Made by a program: the position numbers and the translations under genes. The notes beneath the pieces are model-generated. The model was not told the DNA's origin. It searched no databases and worked only from the letters and a program-made list of their open reading frames with translations. A DNA stretch of 11,519 bases from a bacterium (lineage in GTDB: Bacteria; Krumholzibacteriota; Krumholzibacteriia; JACNKJ01). The stretch is taken from NCBI GenBank assembly GCA_014382085.1, contig JACNKJ010000095.1, forward strand, positions 1-11,519. Direction: 5' to 3'. This document shows, piece by piece, positions 1 to 5,552 of this stretch (within the stretch, counting starts at the first letter, position 1; every line of letters starts with the position of its first letter).

Positions 1-21
1 CAGAATGTTCTCGTAGATCAT
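1..21 (-). CDS. Start of a second PLP enzyme of the cysteine synthase/CBS family (runs off window)
   Basis: Only the first seven codons are visible, reading MIYENIL on the minus strand. This is the typical opening of CysK/CBS-type enzymes and is nearly identical to the first seven residues of the gene just upstream (MIYDNIL). At DNA level both start with ATGATCTACGA and then differ mostly at third positions. A GAAAGG Shine-Dalgarno stretch lies 6 nt before the ATG. The ATG comes 10 nt after the TAG stop of the upstream gene, so the two are probably co-transcribed. Inference: a tandem paralogue, most likely an O-acetylserine sulfhydrylase (cysteine synthase). The rest of the protein is outside the window, so the family call rests on seven residues plus context. 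Confidence 0.6.
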
Positions 22-31
22 CGATGCCTTT

Positions 32-1045
32 CTAGGATTTTGCGGATGAGGTCGAAGTGTAACTTCGGGCTTCAGGCTTGGGAAGCTCGTCCTCATCGTC
101 CATGAAACCGTTTTCACGCATCCACTCGTCGGAGACGAATTTGGTCATGTAGTTGCGGATGCCGTCGGGAAGCACTCCCAGAATCTTCGATCCGGCGGGC
201 AGTTCACGCCCCACTTCAAGCATGCCCAGGGCTATTGCGCCCGAGCTTCCACCCACCAAGAGGCCCTCTTCGCGAATGAGCCGCCTTGCCATGTGGAAGG
301 TTTCCCGGTCGCGGGTGGTAACCAGTCGGTCGATGATTCCGAAGTCGAAAATGTCGGGAATGAAATCGTAGCCGATGCCCTCGGTCTTGAAGGGCCGCGC
401 CTCCTGCTTGCCGCCGAGCATGGAATCTTCCGGTTCGACGCCCACCACGAGGATGTTCGGATTCTTCTCCTTGAGGTAGCGCGCGATGCCCATGAGCGTG
501 CCGCCAGTGCCCACGCCGATGACCACGGCATCGAGGCTCTCGCCGAAGTCCTCCCAAATTTCCGCGCCGGTGCCGTAGTAGTGGGAGTCTGGATTGTCCT
601 CGTTCTCGTACTGATTGGGTAGTACGGCGCCGGTTTTCTTGGCGATTTGCACAGCCTTGCCGAACTGGCTTTCGGGGCTGCTGTGCGGTTCGCCATCGGG
701 TGTCCGCAGGGCCGAAGCTCCCATGGCGTTCAGCAGGATTTCTTTTTCCAGGCTGATCTTCTGGCTCATGGTGCAGGTGAGCCCGTAGCCCTTCACCGCC
801 GCCACCATGGCCAGACCAATTCCCGTGTTGCCGCTGGTGGGCTCGACGATGTTGCCGCCCGGCTTCAGCAAGCCCGCCTTTTCCAGGTTCTCGACCATGC
901 GCAGAGCCACGCGATCTTTCAGCGAGCCGCCGGGGTTGAGAAAATCGCACTTCCCGTAGAATTCCACGGGCAAGCCCGCGCCCACGCGGTTCAGGCGAAC
1001 CACCGGCGTCTTACCGATAACTTGAAGGATATTGTCGTAGATCAT
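32..1045 (-). CDS. cbs: Cystathionine beta-synthase-type PLP enzyme without CBS regulatory domains
   Basis: A fold-type II PLP enzyme of 337 aa. Visible motifs are the PLP-lysine motif NPGGSLKDR (Lys43), the substrate loop TSGNTG (70-75), the phosphate-binding loop GVGTGGT (177-183) and a late GGSSGA. The C-terminal LPDGIRNYMTKFVSDEWM is characteristic of cystathionine beta-synthase rather than CysK, so the likely reaction is condensation of serine (or an activated serine) with homocysteine in transsulfuration. O-acetylserine sulfhydrylase activity cannot be excluded. The protein ends shortly after the catalytic core in an acidic, then Ser/Thr-rich tail, with no CBS-domain pair, so S-adenosylmethionine activation as in animal CBS is not expected. 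The ATG at 1045 is supported by AGGAG 4 nt upstream. A paralogue starts 10 nt after its stop. Confidence 0.9.
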   Translation of the reverse strand: MIYDNILQVIGKTPVVRLNRVGAGLPVEFYGKCDFLNPGGSLKDRVALRMVENLEKAGLLKPGGNIVEPTSGNTGIGLAMVAAVKGYGLTCTMSQKISLEKEILLNAMGASALRTPDGEPHSSPESQFGKAVQIAKKTGAVLPNQYENEDNPDSHYYGTGAEIWEDFGESLDAVVIGVGTGGTLMGIARYLKEKNPNILVVGVEPEDSMLGGKQEARPFKTEGIGYDFIPDIFDFGIIDRLVTTRDRETFHMARRLIREEGLLVGGSSGAIALGMLEVGRELPAGSKILGVLPDGIRNYMTKFVSDEWMRENGFMDDEDELPKPEARSYTSTSSAKS

Positions 1046-1062
1046 GGCGCTCCTGGCGGCTC

Positions 1063-1091
1063 ACTATAAGGCAGATTCCAGCTTTGTGCCA
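1063..1091 (-). promoter_or_regulatory. Possible promoter for the cbs gene
   Basis: On the minus strand a TATAGT -10-like hexamer (1063-1068) lies 17 nt after TGGCAC (1086-1091), a poor -35. The implied start near 1056 would leave a leader of only about 10 nt, just enough for the AGGAG ribosome site. It is the best candidate in the short gap between the fumarase terminator and cbs, but it is weak. Confidence 0.25.
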
Positions 1092-1135
1092 GACTCCTTT
1101 GCGCAACAAGATGGGGCTCCATGGGTTCCATGGGA

Positions 1136-1161
1136 AAGGCGGGCCCTGTCGGACCCGCCTT
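1136..1161 (-). terminator. Hairpin terminator downstream of the fumarase operon
   Basis: A perfect 8-bp stem, AAGGCGGG (1136-1143) and CCCGCCTT (1154-1161), with a 10-nt loop. It lies 17 nt past the fumarase beta stop. Read on the minus strand, the stem is followed only by T residues from the stem edge and then CCC, so the U-tract is weak. Position and stem strength favour a terminator that separates the fumarase genes from cbs. Confidence 0.6.
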
Positions 1162-1178
1162 CTCAAAAACACTGATAA

Positions 1179-1793
1179 CTAGGCTCCGAAAATTTCCTCG
1201 TAACGCTTGCGGCTGTCCTGGAGAACCTTCTTGTGAAGGCTTTCTCCATGGCTATCCATGGTCACCACGCACTGGAAATCTTCCACTCGGATGCGCCAGA
1301 ACGCTTCGGGGAGACCGAACTCGGTTTTGTAGACATCCTCCACTTCGACCACCTGCTGGGCGATGAGGCTGGCCGCGCCACCCACGGCATGCAGATAGAC
1401 CGCTCCGTGTTTGACGCAGGCGTCCAGGGTCATTTCTCCCATGCCCCCCTTGCCGATGACCGCGCGAACACCCAACTGTCCGATAACACGATGCTGGTAG
1501 GGTTCTTCCCGAGCGCTGGTGGTGGGGCCGGCGGCGACGAAATGCCACTTGCCCTTTTCATCCTGCCGCACCACGGGACCGCAGTGGTAGATGACTCCGC
1601 CATCGAGCAACGGGCCGAGTATGGCCCTCAGTTCGGCGTCCTCGCCCCTGGGCTCTTTGTCGAGCCACTCGTCGATCATATACTTGTGGGCCGCATCGCG
1701 AGCCGTAATGAACACGCCGCTCAGGGAAACCACGTCGCCCACCTTGAGACTGCGAATCTTTTCCTCGGTGATGGGTGTCTTGAGCTTAATCAT
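1179..1793 (-). CDS. Class I fumarate hydratase, beta subunit
   Basis: 204 aa, the usual length for the separate C-terminal subunit of two-subunit Fe-S hydro-lyases. Visible conserved elements are GDVVSLSG (19-26), RDAAHK (32-37), YHCGPV (69-74), GPTTSAR (89-95) and GKGGM (114-118), the set shared by class I fumarases and L-tartrate dehydratases. With the alpha subunit encoded just upstream it should hydrate fumarate to malate in the TCA cycle, in the cytoplasm. The start ATG at 1793 lies inside the end of the alpha gene (8-nt overlap) and is preceded by a strong GGAGGTG ribosome site, so translation is probably coupled. Tartrate dehydratase (TtdB-like) is the main alternative. I see no tartrate regulator or transporter nearby, so fumarase is preferred. 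Confidence 0.88.
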   Translation of the reverse strand: MIKLKTPITEEKIRSLKVGDVVSLSGVFITARDAAHKYMIDEWLDKEPRGEDAELRAILGPLLDGGVIYHCGPVVRQDEKGKWHFVAAGPTTSAREEPYQHRVIGQLGVRAVIGKGGMGEMTLDACVKHGAVYLHAVGGAASLIAQQVVEVEDVYKTEFGLPEAFWRIRVEDFQCVVTMDSHGESLHKKVLQDSRKRYEEIFGA

Positions 1794-2667
1794 AGCTCAC
1801 CTCCCCGCCGCGAATGATCATGGCTTGTTTCCGGGCCGCCCAACACATGTAGATGATGGACACGAAAAAGCTTGCCGGCACCCGGTGAGCCGAGGTGATT
1901 TTCGTTCCCAGCACCGTGGTCATGCCTCCAAATCCCATGGGTCCGATGCCCAGGCTGTTGGCTTTTTCGGTGATTTCATCTTCCAGTGCAGCCAGCACGG
2001 GATCGGGATTCTTGTCGCCGAGGGGCCTGAGAATTTGCTTTTTGGCCAAAGCATAGCCGCTGCTGCGGTCGCCGCCGATACAGACGGCCAGCACTGCGGG
2101 GCCGCATCCCTTGCCCTGGGCGTTCACCACCGCATCCAGGATGACCTTGCGCACGCCGTCCAAATCTCGCCCCGCGCCGAGTCCGGCGTGGGGAAGCGCG
2201 TACTGGGCGCCGGTATTTTCGCTGCCGCCGCCCTTGAGCATGAGATCCACGCGAACCTCATCTTCGCGATCCCACTGCTCGAAGTAGACGGCCGGAAAAT
2301 GATCGCCGGTATTGTCGCCACTATTTTTCCCGGTAATGGAATCCACCGCGTTGGGGCGAAGGTAGTTCTTCGTGGTTGCCACCTTCACGGCTTCGGTGAA
2401 GGCCGCCTTGAATTGTGCGGCGGGAAAATCCCAGGGATGTTGCACGTAGAAAACCGGGGTGCCCGTATCCTGGCAGATGGGCGTGGAAAGCTTCTCGGCC
2501 AAGTCGATATTCTCGAGAATGGTGCCTAGTGTGGCCGCGGCCGGCGAGTTTTCCACCTCGCTGGCCCGTCCTTTGGCCAGGGATTCCCGGATGTCCGCGG
2601 GAAGGCGCGTTGACGCCAGGCGGATCAGCTCCAGGGCCCAGTCGCTGAGTTCAGGAATCGTCTTCAT
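1786..2667 (-). CDS. Class I fumarate hydratase, alpha (Fe-S) subunit
   Basis: 293 aa, standard size for the iron-sulfur subunit. Three cysteines stand in the conserved contexts that bind the catalytic [4Fe-4S] cluster: PICQDTG (Cys65), KGCGPA (Cys188) and IYMCWAARK (Cys275). Further family hallmarks are LRPNAVDSITGKNSGDN (103-119), KGGGSEN (145-151) and GIGPMGFGGMTTVLG (240-254). It pairs with the beta subunit encoded in the overlapping downstream gene and forms the fumarate/malate hydratase, an oxygen-sensitive enzyme class. The start ATG at 2667 has AAAGGTGGAG just upstream. Transcription likely starts at the promoter in the spacer shared with the divergent glnA. The close relative L-tartrate dehydratase alpha is the alternative assignment. 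Confidence 0.9.
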   Translation of the reverse strand: MKTIPELSDWALELIRLASTRLPADIRESLAKGRASEVENSPAAATLGTILENIDLAEKLSTPICQDTGTPVFYVQHPWDFPAAQFKAAFTEAVKVATTKNYLRPNAVDSITGKNSGDNTGDHFPAVYFEQWDREDEVRVDLMLKGGGSENTGAQYALPHAGLGAGRDLDGVRKVILDAVVNAQGKGCGPAVLAVCIGGDRSSGYALAKKQILRPLGDKNPDPVLAALEDEITEKANSLGIGPMGFGGMTTVLGTKITSAHRVPASFFVSIIYMCWAARKQAMIIRGGEVSYD

Positions 2668-2681
2668 CGATCTCCACCTTT

Positions 2682-2698
2682 CACCCGCTAGGCGGGTG
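2682..2698 (-). promoter_or_regulatory. 5'-terminal hairpin in the fumarase leader
   Basis: CACCCGC (2682-2688) and GCGGGTG (2692-2698) form a perfect 7-bp inverted repeat with a 3-nt centre. If transcription starts about 7 nt past the -10 box (near 2697), this hairpin is the very 5' end of the fumarase mRNA, followed by AAAGGTGGAGATCG and the start codon. A terminal hairpin could stabilise the transcript. The CCACC of its flank could also pair with the GGTGG of the ribosome site. Both roles are inference. Confidence 0.45.
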
Positions 2699-2720
2699 GC
2701 TACAATATAGCCAGCTGGCT
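2697..2720. promoter_or_regulatory. Overlapping palindromes at the fumarase promoter (candidate operator)
   Basis: Two inverted repeats share bases. TGGCTA-caata-TAGCCA (2697-2713) encloses the -10 box of the fumarase promoter. AGCCAGCTGGCT (2709-2720) is a perfect 12-bp palindrome that fills most of the -35/-10 spacer. Placement directly on core promoter elements is what a repressor site would look like, but no regulator gene is adjacent and the bound protein is unknown. Confidence 0.45.
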
Positions 2721-2732
2721 CCTCGCCTTCAA
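2704..2732 (-). promoter_or_regulatory. Sigma70-type promoter of the fumarase operon
   Basis: On the minus strand TTGAAG (2727-2732) and TATATT (2704-2709) are separated by exactly 17 nt (2710-2726). They match the consensus at 4 of 6 and 5 of 6 positions. The implied start is near 2697, about 30 nt before the fumarase alpha ATG. This is the best promoter-like signal in the window. Confidence 0.6.
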
Positions 2733-2742
2733 TCGAAGCCTT

Positions 2743-2751
2743 TGTTATAAA
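2743..2751 (+). promoter_or_regulatory. Possible extended -10 promoter of glnA
   Basis: TGT followed directly by TATAAA (2746-2751) resembles an extended -10 element. The expected -35 position has no good match, which is common for extended -10 promoters. The implied leader before glnA is about 70 nt and includes the palindrome ACCCGGGT (2774-2781). It lies within 50 bp of the divergent fumarase promoter, so the two could influence each other. Confidence 0.4.
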
Positions 2752-2825
2752 ATCGTTTCCAGGCCCCTTGGATACCCGGGTCCGGATTGCTACTATGCTC
2801 CGTCGAACCGGGAATCATCGGAGGA

Positions 2826-4268
2826 ATGAAATTGCCGCCAAAAACGTCCACGGCCCTGCTCCCTTGGGCCAAGAAAAATGGTATCGAGGTCATCGACCTC
2901 AAGTTCGTGGATCTCTTCGGCCGCTGGCATCACATCAGCCTGCCGGGCAGCCGCATGAACTCAGACCTGTTTACCCGGGGCGTCGCCTTCGACGGCTCAA
3001 GTGTGCCCGGCTTCAAGAAGCTTGAAGCGGGCGACATGGTGCTGCTTCCCGATCCTAAAACCGCCAGCCTGGATCCGTTCTGGGAGAAAAAGACCCTTTC
3101 CCTCATTTGCCAACCGGCGGAAGCCGACACGCGAAAAGCATTTTGGAAAGATCCTCGTGCCATCATGCTCAACGCCGAGGCCTGGATGCGGGAGATGGGT
3201 ATCGCGGATCAGAGCGAGTGGGGGCCCGAGTTTGAATTCTACATTGTCGATTCGGTGAGCTACCGGAACGAGATCAATGAAGCCTTCTATCGAATCGATA
3301 GCGCCGAGGCCGACTGGAATTCGGCGGTGGATGAAGGCAAAAACCTGGGCTACAAGATTCCGCACCAGGGCGGATATCACGCGATTCCACCTCACGACCA
3401 GCTCTACGATTTGCGCGCCGAGATGGTTGCCGAAATTGAAAAGGCCGGCATTGCCGTACGCTATCATCACCACGAAGTCGGCGGGCCGGGTCAGAGTGAA
3501 ATCGAGATTGAAGAATCGCCACTCACGCTTGTGGGCGACAACGCCATGCGTATCAAGTACATCATCAAGATGGTGGCTGCGCGCGCGAACAAAACGGTTA
3601 CCTTCATGCCCAAACCGCTCTTCAACGAAGCGGGAAGCGGCATGCATTTCCATCAGCGACTGCGTAAGGGGAATAAGAACCTCTTCTGGGATGCCAAGGG
3701 CTACGCGGGTCTGAGCAAGACGGCCCTGCACTACATTGGCGGGCTTTTGCAGCATGCGCCGGCCCTCCTGGCCTTCACCAATCCCAGCACCAACAGCTAC
3801 AAGCGTTTGGTGCCGGGCTTCGAGGCGCCGGTTCGCACCTTCTTCGGCTTGGCCAATCGCAGCGCGGCGGTGCGCATTCCCAAGTACGCGAACACCGCGG
3901 CCACTAAGCGCATCGAGTTCCGTCCGCCGGATGCCAGTTGCAATATCTACCTGGCCATAGCGGCGCAGCTCATGGCGGGGCTCGACGGTATTCGTCGCAA
4001 GTTGGATCCAACGGAACTCGGCTTTGGGCCCATCGACACGAATATCTATGAGCTTTCCGATAGTGATTTGGATCGCATCGGGGGCCTTCCAACCAGCTTG
4101 CGCGAGGCCATGGTCGCCCTCAACGAGGACCGTGATTTCTTGTTGGAGGGCGGCGTTTTCCCCGAGGAACTGATAGACTTCTGGATCGAAACGAAAATGG
4201 AGAAGGAGTACAACGAGGTGCGGAACCGTCCGCATCCCTATGAGTTGTCCTTGTACTTCGACGTCTAG
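2826..4268 (+). CDS. glnA: Glutamine synthetase, type I
   Basis: About 481 aa, a normal GS-I length. The enzyme makes glutamine from glutamate, ammonia and ATP and is the main entry of ammonium into biosynthesis. The N-terminal beta-grasp has VIDLKFVDLFGRWHH and FDGSSVPGF. The catalytic part has the metal ligands in GPEFEFY, the HHHEVGGPGQSEIE stretch, NKTVTFMPKPLF, the ammonium/ATP region GSGMHFHQ, NSYKRLVPGFEAP, and the arginine-containing RIEFRPPDAS. A tyrosine in NIYEL (Tyr408) aligns with the adenylylated Tyr of E. coli GlnA, suggesting GlnE-type control. The start is uncertain. GGAGG (2820-2824) sits only 1 nt before ATG 2826, but 7 nt before an in-frame TTG at 2832. An in-frame TTG at 2787 lacks a ribosome site. 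An HD-hydrolase gene follows after 16 nt. Confidence 0.95.
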   Translation: MKLPPKTSTALLPWAKKNGIEVIDLKFVDLFGRWHHISLPGSRMNSDLFTRGVAFDGSSVPGFKKLEAGDMVLLPDPKTASLDPFWEKKTLSLICQPAEADTRKAFWKDPRAIMLNAEAWMREMGIADQSEWGPEFEFYIVDSVSYRNEINEAFYRIDSAEADWNSAVDEGKNLGYKIPHQGGYHAIPPHDQLYDLRAEMVAEIEKAGIAVRYHHHEVGGPGQSEIEIEESPLTLVGDNAMRIKYIIKMVAARANKTVTFMPKPLFNEAGSGMHFHQRLRKGNKNLFWDAKGYAGLSKTALHYIGGLLQHAPALLAFTNPSTNSYKRLVPGFEAPVRTFFGLANRSAAVRIPKYANTAATKRIEFRPPDASCNIYLAIAAQLMAGLDGIRRKLDPTELGFGPIDTNIYELSDSDLDRIGGLPTSLREAMVALNEDRDFLLEGGVFPEELIDFWIETKMEKEYNEVRNRPHPYELSLYFDV

Positions 4269-4284
4269 TCCTAAAGGAGCCTGC

Positions 4285-5499
4285 ATGTTCATCAACGATC
4301 CCATTCACGGATTCATCGAGTTGAACGATCTGCAGTCTTCACTGCTTCACCTGCCGGAGCTACAAAGGTTGCAGTGGATCCGGCAGCTGGGCCTGAGTTT
4401 TCTGAGCTACCCCGGCGGCGTGCACACGCGGGCCAATCACGTGATAGGCGTGAGTCACGTGTCCGGTGAGATGGCCCGCATCTTCGATCTGCTTCCCGAA
4501 CAAAAGTGGCTGGCGCAGGCCGCAGGGATGCTTCACGACCTGGGGCATACGCCGTTTAGTCATGCGCTGGAAACCCTTCTGCCCGAAGATCACATGGAAC
4601 TCACACGCAATCTCATCACGGGGAAGGCGCGCTACACCTTTCCGGGTGCGGGTTGGGTTCCCAAGGTGCTCGAGCGCTTCGGCCTGGACCCGGAAGAGGT
4701 GGGGGATCTGGTGGTGGGGCGGCATGCCGACCCGATTCTGCAGAACATCATCCACGGGCCCATCGATGCCGATCAATTAGACTACCTGCTTCGTGACAGT
4801 TATTTCACCGGCATCAGTCACGGACAGATCGATCTCTATCGCATCCTTCATACCCTCAAGCCCGATGCCGAAAATGGGCGCATCTACCTTCTCGAAAAGG
4901 GCCTGGACGCCATAGAGGAAATGCTCGTCGCGCGCGATCACATGTATTCGGCGGTCTATGCGCACAAGACCAGTCGCATCGCCGAGACCATGCTGCTTCG
5001 CGCCATGGAATTGGCGGTGAACGGTATTGAGGGCTGGTATGAAATGACCGACGGCGAATTGCTCACGCGCATTCGCATGGCGGGCGGGGTGAGCGAGTAT
5101 CTCATGGAGAAGATCCTCTATCGCAATCTCTACAAGACGGCCTTCAGCGTGCCCAGCAAGGTCGCGGTGGAAGATCGATCCAAGCTTGTTGAAAAACTTG
5201 GCGGGCGAGAGCGTCAAGCATTGGAGACTGAGCTTTGCGAACTCTGCGGACTTGGCCCCGGGGAACTGCTGGTGGATATGCCTCTGGACGTGCTCGCCTT
5301 CAGCGAACCGCGACTCACACGCCTAGAGCTACCCATTCTGCGCAAGACCGGTGAATGGGCCAAGCTCGATGAGATGAGTGTTCTGGCCCGAGCCCTCATG
5401 GAGAAGGATTCCGCGCACACAGTTTTCGCCGTGTTTACGGCCGATGAGAACGCGCTGCGCGTACGTGCGATTCTTCAGGATTGGTTGGAGGAGGCTTAA
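4285..5499 (+). CDS. HD-domain dNTP triphosphohydrolase-like protein (COG1078 type)
   Basis: 404 aa from the ATG at 4285, which has AAAGGAG 5 nt upstream. An upstream in-frame ATG at 4240 lies inside glnA and is rejected. The opening FINDPIHGFIEL, followed by RLQWIRQLG, is typical of the SAMHD1/YwfO-like family. The HD metal site is complete: His52 (RANHVIG), His84-Asp85 (GMLHDLGHTPFSH) and Asp161/163 in IDADQLDYLLRDS. Relatives hydrolyse deoxynucleoside triphosphates to the nucleoside and triphosphate; the substrate of this one is not known. No membrane segment or extra domain is evident. It lies 16 nt after glnA and is probably co-transcribed, a pairing I cannot connect functionally. It converges on the kinase gene with a 53-nt gap that contains no clear terminator. 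Confidence 0.85.
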   Translation: MFINDPIHGFIELNDLQSSLLHLPELQRLQWIRQLGLSFLSYPGGVHTRANHVIGVSHVSGEMARIFDLLPEQKWLAQAAGMLHDLGHTPFSHALETLLPEDHMELTRNLITGKARYTFPGAGWVPKVLERFGLDPEEVGDLVVGRHADPILQNIIHGPIDADQLDYLLRDSYFTGISHGQIDLYRILHTLKPDAENGRIYLLEKGLDAIEEMLVARDHMYSAVYAHKTSRIAETMLLRAMELAVNGIEGWYEMTDGELLTRIRMAGGVSEYLMEKILYRNLYKTAFSVPSKVAVEDRSKLVEKLGGRERQALETELCELCGLGPGELLVDMPLDVLAFSEPRLTRLELPILRKTGEWAKLDEMSVLARALMEKDSAHTVFAVFTADENALRVRAILQDWLEEA

Positions 5500-5552
5500 G
5501 ACATGGCAGGGGGAAGGCGCAATTGGAAAGTGGGTCGAGGAAAAGTTCCTGC

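Noticed and set aside
1076..1091. Sigma54-like TGGCAC-N5-TGGAA upstream of cbs
   Set aside because: The -12 element lacks the required GC dinucleotide (GA instead), so it is more likely chance.
1120..1134. Direct repeat CCATGG-gtt-CCATGG near the fumarase terminator
   Set aside because: Short and isolated, with no coding or structural context. Likely chance.
1233..2529. Long plus-strand open frames opposite the fumarase genes (1233-1817 and 1591-2529)
   Set aside because: They lie entirely opposite well-supported fumarase subunits, overlap each other and show no recognisable domain. High GC commonly leaves such mirror frames open.
2997..4304. 435-codon open frame on the minus strand opposite glnA
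   Set aside because: It is the shadow of a high-GC conserved gene. The glnA frame carries all glutamine synthetase motifs, and the antisense product has none that I recognise.
5538..5550. AGGAA-aag-TTCCT mini hairpin between the convergent HD and kinase genes
   Set aside because: The stem is only 5 bp and mostly A/T-poorly stable, with no T-run on either side. It is not a credible terminator.
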